NCBI RefSeq assembly: GCF_000146165.2
Contig: NC_004347.2
Coordinates: 3,100,001-3,164,000 of the forward strand
Origin: Shewanella oneidensis MR-1
GTDB taxonomy: Bacteria; Pseudomonadota; Gammaproteobacteria; Enterobacterales; Shewanellaceae
Direction: 5' to 3'
Length of the DNA: 64,000 bases
Numbering within the stretch: the stretch's first letter is position 1; each line of letters begins with the position of its first letter. The position numbers and the translations under genes are program-made. The notes beneath the pieces were generated by a model that was given only the letters and a program-made list of their open reading frames with translations, had not been told where the DNA came from and made no database searches. This document shows positions 8,004 through 15,455 of the stretch, piece by piece.

Positions 8004-8602
8004 CAGTCGCACCTCAGGTTAGTTCGGCAGTCTGCGTAAAAATATTCAACCGAGATCGCCTCTTTATCAGCAGCTGATAACCCCACCTTAAACAGCGCTG
8101 CAGTCAGTTTTTCAATCAGCTCAAACTCAGCCAATATCAACGCTTGCTGCAACTTAATCAGCTCGCTATTCGCCGCTAAATCAACGCCAGAACCTGCGCA
8201 TTTATCGCACGGATACAGCTCGAACATCGGCTTAACTTTGCCAACCCCACGGCAGGTATTGCACTTAGGCAACGCATTAATCTGCTGGCGGATGGCCGTT
8301 TTAGCACTCACCAAAGCCTTGTACTCAGGCGTTGAAAGCACCTGCTGTTTACAGTGCAAATCAAACCGCTCATTAATCGATGACTGGGTTGCTAACACTG
8401 CCATTAAGCGCTTATTTATCCGCTCCAATGGCTCAATTCGGTGATAATCAGCATTGCCAATGGATAGGTGTCCATCGAGTTCATTGATGATCACCCTCAC
8501 CGCCGCCTCAACACCACAGGCCAGATCAACCGAGCCCATAGACTCGAGTTGCTCTGCCTCCGCTTTAAGCCGTTTAACTAAGTCGCTTACCGTATCAATC
8601 AT
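8003..8602 (-). CDS. Phage protein with DnaJ-type zinc finger (199 aa)
   Basis: The centre contains two CxxCxGxG-like knuckles, CNTCRGVG and CDKCAGSG, about 15 residues apart, as in a DnaJ/antitermination-type zinc ribbon. The flanks are helical. Start at the ATG at 8602, overlapping the previous stop. It resembles the zinc part of the neighbouring Q-like protein, so it may be a paralogue or a second transcription-control factor. Function not established. Confidence 0.7.
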   Translation of the reverse strand: MIDTVSDLVKRLKAEAEQLESMGSVDLACGVEAAVRVIINELDGHLSIGNADYHRIEPLERINKRLMAVLATQSSINERFDLHCKQQVLSTPEYKALVSAKTAIRQQINALPKCNTCRGVGKVKPMFELYPCDKCAGSGVDLAANSELIKLQQALILAEFELIEKLTAALFKVGLSAADKEAISVEYFYADCRTNLRCD

Positions 8603-9168
8603 CAACCCGCTAGCCCCATTTCTTGGCCAACGAGGCGCAGTACTTTTTTAGCAAAGCGTGCTGCATCATGTTCGTGCTGATGCAGTGCATCTACACCATC
8701 CATATACTTGTCGTAAAAATGCTGGCTAAATTGCTCTGGCGTGATCTTGGCGCCACTCAAATCACAAAACGATTTAGTCAGCTGCTCAACAGTCTTCAAC
8801 AGCTTCCCAGTGCCGTTGCAGTGCTTACACTCACCATTGCGGTGATAGTTAAGTTTTGTTCCTTTGCACTTAGGACAAGTGCGGGTACCGCACACCTCAT
8901 TCACTGCTAGCTTTGCCAATGCAGAGGCCGCAACTGGCCGAAAATCCACTTCATATTGCTTACATAGCGCTTTAACGAGTACATCCTCGGCATCCACATC
9001 GCCGCAAATGGCCGCCTCTAACACCTTCACCCCAACGGGGTACTTTCCTTGCACCTGTGCAACAACACCCATAGCATCCTCCTTACTAAAAACCCCTTTA
9101 CCTCCAGCAGCACCGATCGACAACCCGCGTGGAGATAGCAGCTCAAACAAGCGCTCAATTGAAATCAT
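8602..9168 (-). CDS. Putative late antitermination protein Q (lambda Q-like)
   Basis: A 188-residue protein with a zinc-binding core, CPKCKGTKLNYHRNGECKHC (about residues 97-116), as in lambda-type antitermination proteins that load on RNA polymerase near the late promoter and suppress terminators. Position after the replication genes and the resolvase, and before the lysis genes with two tandem terminators, fits. The zinc-knuckle pattern is what I see; Q function is inferred. Confidence 0.65.
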   Translation of the reverse strand: MISIERLFELLSPRGLSIGAAGGKGVFSKEDAMGVVAQVQGKYPVGVKVLEAAICGDVDAEDVLVKALCKQYEVDFRPVAASALAKLAVNEVCGTRTCPKCKGTKLNYHRNGECKHCNGTGKLLKTVEQLTKSFCDLSGAKITPEQFSQHFYDKYMDGVDALHQHEHDAARFAKKVLRLVGQEMGLAG

Positions 9169-9753
9169 TTATCTGCCATCTCCTTGGTGGTTCGCTGCAA
9201 TGCGGGCAGCGGAATGAATAATGCTTAGTGCAATACTTGATACACGACTTTCGGCAGCTTCAAGCGGATCTTGGCGAGACACAGTGCTCTTTGGCTTGCG
9301 TTCTTCACGAATGCGCATCAAACCACGGGCATATAGCGCATTGCCTAAGGTTTGGTTGCCAACCTTGGCTTGGCGTGATGCGGTAAGAATCGATTCACCA
9401 GCAACATACAAGGCGATCGCTTTTTCTAAATTGGCAGCACTTTTATCCGTTGAATTGCGCAGTAAATTGCGCTCTCTTAATATTTTTAAGAGGCCGACTT
9501 GTCCAACACCAGCTTTGGTTGCTGCGTTATACGCAGATAGCTTTTCATCAACATAAAATTTGATGGCCTTTTCTAATCTTTCGCTGACTTTTTTAGGCTC
9601 ATTGCGCAATAAGCCGCGATCCTTAAGCTCTTTTGATAGCGTTTTACGGCAAACAGGCGCGGCGGCTGAGCTCTCTAAAAGCGTCATCTTTTGGTTCACG
9701 TACAACTCAACGCCAAGCGCCAAACGCTCAGCAAATTGGACTTTTAACGGCAT
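9169..9753 (-). CDS. Triple helix-turn-helix repeat protein (194 aa)
   Basis: Three successive units of about 45-50 residues each read like LEKAIxFYVxxxxSxxxAxxxAxVGxxxLxxxLRxRxLLR: residues ~8-52, 57-101 and 105-147. Each looks like a small HTH (resolvase/Psq-like) module. The C-terminus is helical without such a repeat. A DNA-binding or regulatory role is likely, but no named family is recognised. It overlaps the resolvase gene by 10 bp. Confidence 0.75.
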   Translation of the reverse strand: MPLKVQFAERLALGVELYVNQKMTLLESSAAAPVCRKTLSKELKDRGLLRNEPKKVSERLEKAIKFYVDEKLSAYNAATKAGVGQVGLLKILRERNLLRNSTDKSAANLEKAIALYVAGESILTASRQAKVGNQTLGNALYARGLMRIREERKPKSTVSRQDPLEAAESRVSSIALSIIHSAARIAANHQGDGR

Positions 9754-10259
9754 AACTCCCCCTTACCAAACAAGGCGATAAGCGCTGCATCACGAGTGTC
9801 TGCATTACTGCGGCCAGTCCAGCCAGTGATCTTGTTAAAATACACACTACTATCCTTGGCCTTTTTAACAGGGCCACGCAGCGGTTTAACTAAGGTGACG
9901 GCAATCCCTTTACCTTCGAGCACTTCTTTAATCAATCTGGCGGTGGCTTTAACCTTGCCTAAATCCTCTGCCTTGCTCATATTGATCTTAAATTCACTAC
10001 CGCCTTGGCTTGGGGCATGGCCAACGTAGGCTAGCAATGGGTTTTGGCCTTTGGCAGTCCGCTTTAACTTGCTGGCAAACACTGGCTTCTTGTTATCAAC
10101 ATCCTCAAGCAGCACAGTGCAAGGCGAACTGGCAGCACTGCTAACCACAAACTCAATCAACTCACTAAATCCCATGCTCTTAAGCAGCTGTATCTGTCCG
10201 CCTATCACCGTGGCCACACCGCTTTTAGTCAAATCAGGATCAATACCAATACGAATCAC
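9744..10259 (-). CDS. RuvC-like Holliday junction resolvase
   Basis: A 171-residue RNase H-fold nuclease. Catalytic acids are visible as D7 in GIDPDLTKSG, E52/D53 in LLEDVDN, and D154/D157 in DTRDAALIALFG. RuvC is about this size. Phage versions replace RusA/Rap and cut branched DNA before packaging. It starts with GTG, overlapping the previous stop (GTGA). Confidence 0.85.
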   Translation of the reverse strand: MIRIGIDPDLTKSGVATVIGGQIQLLKSMGFSELIEFVVSSAASSPCTVLLEDVDNKKPVFASKLKRTAKGQNPLLAYVGHAPSQGGSEFKINMSKAEDLGKVKATARLIKEVLEGKGIAVTLVKPLRGPVKKAKDSSVYFNKITGWTGRSNADTRDAALIALFGKGELCR

Positions 10260-10648
10260 ACCGCCACCCCTCTAAACCGCTTTGACTGCCTTACCAAAAA
10301 CTGATTAGCCTGTTTGCGACAAGCTGGCCCACCAAGCGCAAATAAGCGCTCATACTCCATACAAACGGAATGCTTAAACTCAGCTGGGATCACCGACATG
10401 TGCTTTACAATCTTCTCCATGTCAGACTCACCACCGCGGCAATGCCACATTTGCGGTAGTTCGCGTTCGCGCATCAAACCTTGGGCCCGTAACTCAGTGG
10501 CTGTCACCGCTTTAGGTACAAATAACTCCGCATCGTTAACCGCCTCTTGCACGACTTGACTAGCAGCAGTATCAACAGACGTAGGCGCCACAATCGCGCG
10601 ATAAAAATCCGGTGCATCAGCTGGTAAGTGTTTAATTGCCAGAGCCAT
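10256..10648 (-). CDS. Hypothetical phage protein after replication genes (130 aa)
   Basis: Not recognised. The C-terminal half (MEYERLFALGGPACRKQANQ and a basic FLVRQSKRFRG) resembles small proteins often found between replication and resolvase genes in lambdoid phages. It overlaps the P-like gene by 17 bp and the resolvase gene by 4 bp, so it is coupled in the replication operon. Confidence 0.65.
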   Translation of the reverse strand: MALAIKHLPADAPDFYRAIVAPTSVDTAASQVVQEAVNDAELFVPKAVTATELRAQGLMRERELPQMWHCRGGESDMEKIVKHMSVIPAEFKHSVCMEYERLFALGGPACRKQANQFLVRQSKRFRGVAV

Positions 10649-11192
10649 TGGCAGTCCTTAGCCCAAACTTTTGGCGCAAATCAGCGATAATCGAGCAAGC
10701 CTTTTGACTTTCAACAGGCTTGTTTACTGGGGCGGCAAGCGCTTTTGGAATACAGGCATCAAAGCTTTCACCCTTCACCGCACGGCGGCACATCACTTCA
10801 TAATTGCGTTTAAATAACGGCCATGTTTGCTGTTCAGTGCGGTTTTGCAGCTCATACCAACCCGTTTCACGGCCAGCGGCAAATACAGCGCCATGGCTCC
10901 AATTGTGCTCACTCGGCCAGCGGCCATGGGCGCAACACTCGCGGTAAGCCATCTCAGCGTTAGGTAAGCCCAGTTGTTCAGGTGTAGGCGTACACATCGC
11001 CACAAACTCGGCTGGGTTAACGCTCCATGGCGCGGTTGCTGCGCGTTGTTTAAAAGCCTCAATTCCAGTCATCACCTGAGCCACACTCAAGCCTGCCTCA
11101 CCGATTTGCTTAACAAATTCCTCTACTACACTGCCAAGCTCAGCACCAAAGCGATTGCTAAAATCACGGCTGTACAGGTTCATAGTCGGCAT
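10632..11192 (-). CDS. Lambda P-like replication protein (helicase loader)
   Basis: Likely start MPTMNLYSRDF at 11192 or 11183; the frame stays open further upstream inside the O-like gene. The domain NRFGAELGSVVEEF...APWSVNPAEFVAMC and the tail with GRWPSEH...FKRNYEVMCRRA match the phage replication protein P type, which brings host DnaB to the O-origin complex. It overlaps the end of the O-like gene by under 30 bp. Confidence 0.8.
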   Translation of the reverse strand: MPTMNLYSRDFSNRFGAELGSVVEEFVKQIGEAGLSVAQVMTGIEAFKQRAATAPWSVNPAEFVAMCTPTPEQLGLPNAEMAYRECCAHGRWPSEHNWSHGAVFAAGRETGWYELQNRTEQQTWPLFKRNYEVMCRRAVKGESFDACIPKALAAPVNKPVESQKACSIIADLRQKFGLRTANGSGN

Positions 11193-12234
11193 CAATCGTG
11201 TTGCCACCACCGAGGTGATCTGCGGAATGCTGGAGCTGCTCTGCCATTTCCCGTAGTTCGCGGAAGACTCGTGCTGTGGAGTGTTCATAGCGTGCAGTGT
11301 TTGCGGTAGCAGTTGGTGTATTGGCTTCATGTGATGATCTCGCTAGCAGTTTGGCGTTTAGTTTGTCCCATTGTTTACGCAGGGTTTTTGGGCATAACAC
11401 GTTGCTTGCCCAAAATGAGTCGCTATTGGCAAACTTAAACAGCTTGCAGATGTCGTGGTGAGAGCGGTTGTCTTGCATGCGCATCAAGCGCACTTGGTTA
11501 GCCCAGTCAGGCCAGTTAGGTTGCTTTGCAGTTGGGTTAACAATCAGCACTTTGTTGAAGATGTACTCAGCACACTTTAAATCGTCTTGAGTGCCCCAAA
11601 GCTTGCCATTGGGAGTTTGAACAGCAGCATCTGGTTTAACCTGCATGTCGGCCATTGCGTCAGCAATGTGCGACGAAGAGATCTTTTGTATTGTGTCTTT
11701 TGTAATATTGTCTTTCTTTTGTATCTCTCGGTTCTGACAATCTACGCTGTCGGTTTCGACAATTGCATTGTCAGAATTGACAATAATATTGTCAGTTTTA
11801 ACAGTGGATTTTTTACCGTTAATAGAATGCGATTTCTTGTCTTGCCACGCCGAAACAATCTGGTTAACGCCAACTTTACGACCGTCTTTTATGATGATAT
11901 CGCGTGCAGTCAGTGACTTAATCGCATGACAAATATTGCTCGTTGTAATGCCAGTCATGTCGGCTAATTGCTCTAAGCAAACCCAATCAGTGGCCTTGCC
12001 ATAGCCGTAGGTTCTACGGATAACAGCAAATACCACCCGACTCTCACGATCGCTTAATTTAGTGCGGCACAGGGCGTCCACCAGCGTATTGGAGAGTCGT
12101 AAATAACCATCTTCCAAATCTGCTTTCACCACCCCACCCCGCGTTTGCTGTTTGTGCTCAGCAACTGGCCGTAACGGCACCACATTACTGCCACCAGCGC
12201 CATGATTGACGCTATCAATTGATTCCAGTACCAT
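11164..12234 (-). CDS. Lambda O-like replication initiator
   Basis: About 356 residues from the ATG at 12234, which has GAGG nine bases upstream; a GTG at 12273 is also open. The N-terminal winged-helix domain contains LVDALCRTKLSDRESRVVFA, RRTYGYGKATDWV and LADMTGITTSNICHAIKSL, as in phage replication O proteins. The middle (about residues 130-190) is a low-complexity linker whose DNA holds the iteron origin. The C-terminal half should contact P. Confidence 0.85.
   Translation of the reverse strand: MVLESIDSVNHGAGGSNVVPLRPVAEHKQQTRGGVVKADLEDGYLRLSNTLVDALCRTKLSDRESRVVFAVIRRTYGYGKATDWVCLEQLADMTGITTSNICHAIKSLTARDIIIKDGRKVGVNQIVSAWQDKKSHSINGKKSTVKTDNIIVNSDNAIVETDSVDCQNREIQKKDNITKDTIQKISSSHIADAMADMQVKPDAAVQTPNGKLWGTQDDLKCAEYIFNKVLIVNPTAKQPNWPDWANQVRLMRMQDNRSHHDICKLFKFANSDSFWASNVLCPKTLRKQWDKLNAKLLARSSHEANTPTATANTARYEHSTARVFRELREMAEQLQHSADHLGGGNTIDADYEPVQP
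11700..11816 (-). other. Putative phage replication origin (iterons inside gene O)
   Basis: Within the linker of the O-like gene are at least six copies of GACAAT or its complement ATTGTC (at about 11707, 11735, 11758, 11767, 11778 and 11788), several as ATTGTCAGAA / TTCTGACAAT. On the minus strand the cluster is followed by an A-rich purine stretch toward 11690. Iterons plus adjacent A+T-rich DNA inside O is exactly the lambda origin layout. Confidence 0.75.
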
Positions 12235-12290
12235 TGTTTTTGCCTCACTTGGTATTAAGCCCACAGCCGCCACAGCTCTAGTGGGCTTTC

Positions 12291-12584
12291 TTATTTAAAC
12301 CGCACCGCACTACCCGAAAACTGATACCCAGCGTCTAACACCCTTTCAGCAATTGCCTCGGCACTCGTCGTAGGTGATGTGCGAATAACATTGGCTAATA
12401 ACGCAATCTCTTGATTACGCTCAATGCGAGCAAACTCAGACATTTGTTGATTACGCTCAATGCGAGCGAACTCGGCATCTTCTTCGGGGGTGTAAGGGAT
12501 ATCTGCACAAGATTTTGCGCGTGAGTTATCACTTAACTGATTTTGACCAACATTTACCGCAATCACAGGGTCATAAGCTTTCAT
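12291..12584 (-). CDS. Hypothetical phage protein (97 aa) with duplicated motif
   Basis: Start at the ATG at 12584 overlapping the previous stop (TGATG). The centre contains a direct repeat EFARIERNQ separated by four residues. The C-terminal part is helical (SAEAIAERVLDAGYQF). Not recognised. Confidence 0.6.
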   Translation of the reverse strand: MKAYDPVIAVNVGQNQLSDNSRAKSCADIPYTPEEDAEFARIERNQQMSEFARIERNQEIALLANVIRTSPTTSAEAIAERVLDAGYQFSGSAVRFK

Positions 12585-12778
12585 CACACTCTCCCATTCG
12601 CTTTTAACCGCTCATAGTCATGGCGGCAGTCGGCATCACAAAAATGCTGATTAGTTGAAACTGGTGCCTTGCAGTAATGGCACTTGCCAGTAAAAGTCAG
12701 CGTAGGTTGGCGAACAGATAACGCGGCCTTGATATGCGCTTCATGCTCGATTGCGGCATCATCAATAACATCACTCAT
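12584..12778 (-). CDS. Small zinc-ribbon phage protein (64 aa)
   Basis: The motif CHYC...FCDADCRHDYERLK is a one-finger zinc ribbon of the type found in many phage proteins of unknown function. It overlaps the CII-family gene by 8 bp and is in the cro-cII operon. Confidence 0.7.
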   Translation of the reverse strand: MSDVIDDAAIEHEAHIKAALSVRQPTLTFTGKCHYCKAPVSTNQHFCDADCRHDYERLKANGRV

Positions 12779-13280
12779 GCTGTGCGCTCTTAGCTGGAAT
12801 GGTATGAACGGTGCGCACTTGGCTACTCACTACCGCTTTAAGCGAAAGCACTTCACGCACAGTTTTGGTCAGCTCGCGGCTAATGCAATCAAACTCTTCA
12901 GGCGTAATCACCCCATCAGCGCGTGAGTCGCGGATCTCAGCCAGTGCAATGCCCATTTGCTCACTAATCAGCAACAGCTGATCGCTTAACTCTTCATCGC
13001 AGTTAACCGACTCAGGCAGCTTTACAAACACCCCGCCACGGCTATGGCACCATGCCGATAAAATGCGGTCATCATCGGCCAGCTCAGTCAAATGAATCGC
13101 ATCGCGCAAATACAAGTGATTGCTGTCGTTCTCAGGGTTTAATTTGTTGTACATCACCCCGGGCTGTTGGAATAAATCCTTAGCCAACTTATCCACCCCG
13201 TAATCGTGCCCAAGCGCATGGGCGGCATAGAGTGGGTCAGTGCATGAAAGGGCTTCGCGCTTTAATGTGTTTTTATTCAT
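12771..13280 (-). CDS. Phage regulatory protein, CII family
   Basis: A 169-residue protein with an N-terminal HTH-like domain (DPLYAAHALGHDYGVDKLAKDL, then GVMYNKLNPENDSNHLYLRDAIHLTELADDDRIL) of the phage CII/CP76 type. The C-terminal half is helical with an acidic turn. It is the second gene of the rightward early operon after cro, the place of cII, and likely acts in the lysis-lysogeny choice or in replication control. Confidence 0.8.
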   Translation of the reverse strand: MNKNTLKREALSCTDPLYAAHALGHDYGVDKLAKDLFQQPGVMYNKLNPENDSNHLYLRDAIHLTELADDDRILSAWCHSRGGVFVKLPESVNCDEELSDQLLLISEQMGIALAEIRDSRADGVITPEEFDCISRELTKTVREVLSLKAVVSSQVRTVHTIPAKSAQHE

Positions 13281-13307
13281 GGAGTTGTTATCCTGTTCGT
13301 AAGTTAA

Positions 13308-13535
13308 CTAGGCAACTTGGTTTGATTCGCTGATAGGCTCAGGGAATACGTCAGAAAAAGAACACTCAACACCGGACTGATTAAATGCCTTAACGATTTC
13401 CCAGCAGGTAGTCAGATCGATATTTCGAATACCTGCCTCATAGTTACCAACCGCACCCTGAGTTTTGCCTATCTGCTTGCCCAACTCAGTCTGAGAAAGA
13501 CCTGCTTTTTTTCGGTATATGGAAATGTTGTTCAT
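13308..13535 (-). CDS. Cro-like HTH repressor
   Basis: From MNNISIYRKKAGLSQTELG (ATG at 13535) this is about 75 residues, the size of a Cro. The XRE helix-turn-helix reads LSQTELGKQIGKTQGAVGNYE. Longer starts up to 13574 would run into the operator. It is divergent from cI across a 128-bp region with operators, the lambda switch layout. Confidence 0.85.
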   Translation of the reverse strand: MNNISIYRKKAGLSQTELGKQIGKTQGAVGNYEAGIRNIDLTTCWEIVKAFNQSGVECSFSDVFPEPISESNQVA

Positions 13536-13568
13536 GTTATCTGTTCTCGACATTGAATTAATCACATT

Positions 13569-13585
13569 AAACACGAAACGTGTTT
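13569..13585. promoter_or_regulatory. CI/Cro operator (switch region)
   Basis: AAACACGAAACGTGTTT is a perfect inverted repeat of 7-bp arms around three bases, just upstream of cro. A half copy, AAACACAAAACG, begins at 13592. The same motif recurs at the PL promoter (15373 and 15397), so it is the shared operator of this phage repressor. Confidence 0.8.
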
Positions 13586-13613
13586 ATAAGTAAACACAAA
13601 ACGAAAAAATCAA

Positions 13614-13632
13614 ATATCACATTACGTGATAT
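13614..13632. promoter_or_regulatory. Second, different palindrome in cI-cro region
   Basis: ATATCAC, five bases, GTGATAT. It differs from the AAACAC/GTGTTT operator family and lies 31 bp before the cI start. It may bind Cro, a host regulator or the CII-family protein. Confidence 0.5.
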
Positions 13633-13663
13633 TCTTATTCGAAATTATTTACTGGTACTTGCG

Positions 13664-14482
13664 ATGAACTATGACGACCCAAAAAAGAAGGTTGGCCGAA
13701 ACATCAAGCGATTGAGGTTAAAAGCTGGCATTAAAAGTCAAGCGGCCTTGGCGGAGCTTTGCGGCTGGAAGTCACAATCAAGAGTCGGTAACTATGAGGC
13801 TGGTACCAGAGCAGTAAGCGCTATTGATGCTGAGACTCTGGCGAAAGTACTCAACGTAACACCTGCTGAGATCCTCTATGGTGAAAACAATAAAGATGAT
13901 GACTTTGTTAGCATGCCAAGTGCTCAATATTCATCAGGACCATACGAAGAAGAAGATCCGTTTCAACTATTTAAACCAAAACAAGAATTACAAAATGCTG
14001 AGTGGCATGCAGGATTTGAGCTATGGGATGGCGATACACCATTAAGGGATGATGAAGTGGCACTACCGTTTTACCGTGAAGTGGAATTAGCCGCAGGCAG
14101 TGGATCAACCTTTGTGCAAGAAAACGGCGGATGCAAGCTACGCTTTGCTAAATCAACCCTCAAAAAAAGCCGAGTAGAACCAAGCAATGCGGCCTGTGTG
14201 ACCGTAAGCGGCAATAGCATGCTGCCAGTACTGCGCCACGGCACCACAGTTGGTGTCGATACCAGTAAAAAATCGATTATCGATGGTGAGATGTATGCCA
14301 TTGATCACGATGGCATGTTGCGAGTAAAAATGCTCTATCGCACCCCAGGCGGTGGCATTCGCATTAAGAGCTATAACAATGATGAATTCCCCGATGAATT
14401 TATCCCACCAGAAAAAGCATCCGATATTAAAATTATCGGTTGGGTGTTTTGGTGGTCAGTTCTAAACGTTTGGAATAATTGA
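13664..14482 (+). CDS. CI-like repressor with S24 peptidase domain
   Basis: The frame is open from 13580, but the operator lies there, so I start at MNYDDPKKKVGR (ATG at 13664; 272 aa). The N-terminal XRE HTH is AALAELCGWKSQSRVGNYEAG. The C-terminal LexA/UmuD-like S24 domain has the catalytic Ser in SGNSMLPVLRHG and the Lys region at DGMLRVKMLYR. It should maintain lysogeny by binding the AAACAC-type operators and be inactivated by RecA-stimulated self-cleavage. Confidence 0.92.
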   Translation: MNYDDPKKKVGRNIKRLRLKAGIKSQAALAELCGWKSQSRVGNYEAGTRAVSAIDAETLAKVLNVTPAEILYGENNKDDDFVSMPSAQYSSGPYEEEDPFQLFKPKQELQNAEWHAGFELWDGDTPLRDDEVALPFYREVELAAGSGSTFVQENGGCKLRFAKSTLKKSRVEPSNAACVTVSGNSMLPVLRHGTTVGVDTSKKSIIDGEMYAIDHDGMLRVKMLYRTPGGGIRIKSYNNDEFPDEFIPPEKASDIKIIGWVFWWSVLNVWNN

Positions 14483-14502
14483 AAATAATTAAAAGGATTT
14501 TT

Positions 14503-14925
14503 ATGAAACTGATTACAGCATCACTATTACTAGCGTTACTTACTGGCTGCGCTACATCGGCAGTAACAATAGACAAAGCCAAACCAGCGCCTGCAGAAAG
14601 AGTGCTCATCGGCAACACCGACAGTGCAGACGCAAAAATCACCATAATCAGAGATAGCGGCTTTATGGGTGGCGGTTGTTATGTTGATGTGTACGTAAAC
14701 GATGCGCTCGCGGCAAAGTTAGATACCGCGGAAAAAGTTACCTTCAACGTCAGATCAGGTGAGTTGATCTTAGGTTCTCAGCCATCAGGTAGCGCACTAT
14801 GCAGTGGCGCCAGCATTCGCCATTTTGAAACCAGCATTAGCCAAGGCCAGCACAAACTATATCGCGTGATGACAGACCAAAACGGCAATCAGCAAATCAT
14901 CTCTGGCGGTATTGCGCCAAATTAA
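14503..14925 (+). CDS. Prophage-encoded lipoprotein, co-transcribed with cI
   Basis: 140 residues starting at MKLITASLLLALLTGCATS, a signal peptide with lipobox LLTGC. AAAAGGA precedes the ATG. The rest is beta-rich (GGGCYVDVYVNDALAAKLD, then FNVRSGELILGSQPSG), like small DUF2846-type lipoproteins. It begins 20 bp after cI in the same direction, so it is probably expressed in the lysogen and may alter the host envelope. Confidence 0.8.
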   Translation: MKLITASLLLALLTGCATSAVTIDKAKPAPAERVLIGNTDSADAKITIIRDSGFMGGGCYVDVYVNDALAAKLDTAEKVTFNVRSGELILGSQPSGSALCSGASIRHFETSISQGQHKLYRVMTDQNGNQQIISGGIAPN

Positions 14926-14947
14926 GCTTAAATAACAAGGAGTCGTT

Positions 14948-15253
14948 ATGATCAAAATTGAGCTGACTGAAAAACAATTTGAGGCGTTATCGAAAAAGAA
15001 ACTGGCCGACGTTGTTACCCTATGCGCCACAGTTGACAGTTTAAAGCAAACTAATCCAGCGATGGCGCCATTTTTAAATAAGTTCCTCAGCAATGAAACT
15101 ACCGAGGTCATTTATAACGGTGGATCTAATGCAGGCAAACCGCGGAAGTTGATTTTGCAAAACATAAAGCCAGACGGTGCATTTACGGCTTTCTGCATAG
15201 AGTCTGACTCCAGCAAATCATTCAAGTTGGAAAAGGTCGAACTAATCGATTAA
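14948..15253 (+). CDS. Hypothetical cargo gene of the cI operon (101 aa)
   Basis: Not recognised. A soluble alpha/beta protein (IKIELTEKQFEALSKKKLADVV... then KLILQNIKPDGAFTAFCIES). It is 22 bp after the lipoprotein gene, with AAGGAG upstream, and 24 bp before a strong terminator, so cI, lipoprotein and this gene form one lysogen-expressed unit. Confidence 0.7.
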   Translation: MIKIELTEKQFEALSKKKLADVVTLCATVDSLKQTNPAMAPFLNKFLSNETTEVIYNGGSNAGKPRKLILQNIKPDGAFTAFCIESDSSKSFKLEKVELID

Positions 15254-15277
15254 CCACAGCACCTATCCCGTCTTTAT

Positions 15278-15301
15278 AGCCACCTCCTAGGTGGCTTTTT
15301 T
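15278..15301 (+). terminator. Terminator of the cI operon
   Basis: Perfect stem AGCCACCT / AGGTGGCT with a 3-nt loop followed by TTTTTT, 24 bp after the last gene of the cI operon. It separates the lysogen-expressed unit from the PL promoter. Confidence 0.9.
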
Positions 15302-15372
15302 GTATCTGCACAAACCAAAAAATCACGAAGCGAAAAGAATCGAATCGTTTTGAACACACTAAAATAAAAAAT

Positions 15373-15415
15373 AAACACATTTCGTGTTGACAAAAGAAAC
15401 ACAAAGCGTGATTAT
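15373..15415 (+). promoter_or_regulatory. Phage PL promoter with two operators
   Basis: TTGACA at 15387-15392, a 17-bp spacer and GATTAT at 15410-15415 form a near-consensus sigma70 promoter. Two operator copies overlap it: AAACACATTTCGTGTTG (15373-15389) covers the -35 and AAACACAAAGCGTGATT (15397-15413) covers the -10. Both match the perfect operator beside cro, so repressor bound here would silence the plus-strand early operon. Confidence 0.85.
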
Positions 15416-15424
15416 CCAGCCATC

Positions 15425-15455
15425 GGTTAGCGAAAACTAATCACGCTCTTTAACA
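15425..15455 (+). promoter_or_regulatory. rrn-like boxB-boxA antitermination site
   Basis: GGTTAG / CTAATC forms a 6-bp stem (one G-U) around the loop CGAAAA (15425-15442), a boxB-like hairpin. It is followed by CGCTCTTTAACA (15444-15455), matching the boxA consensus of E. coli rRNA leaders (GCTCTTTAACA) that binds NusB/S10. The order boxB then boxA is that of rrn operons, not of lambda nut sites. It starts about three nucleotides into the predicted PL transcript. Confidence 0.75.

Noticed and set aside
15222..15404. 60-codon minus-strand frame across the cI terminator and PL
   Set aside because: It runs through a terminator and both operators and has no ribosome site.
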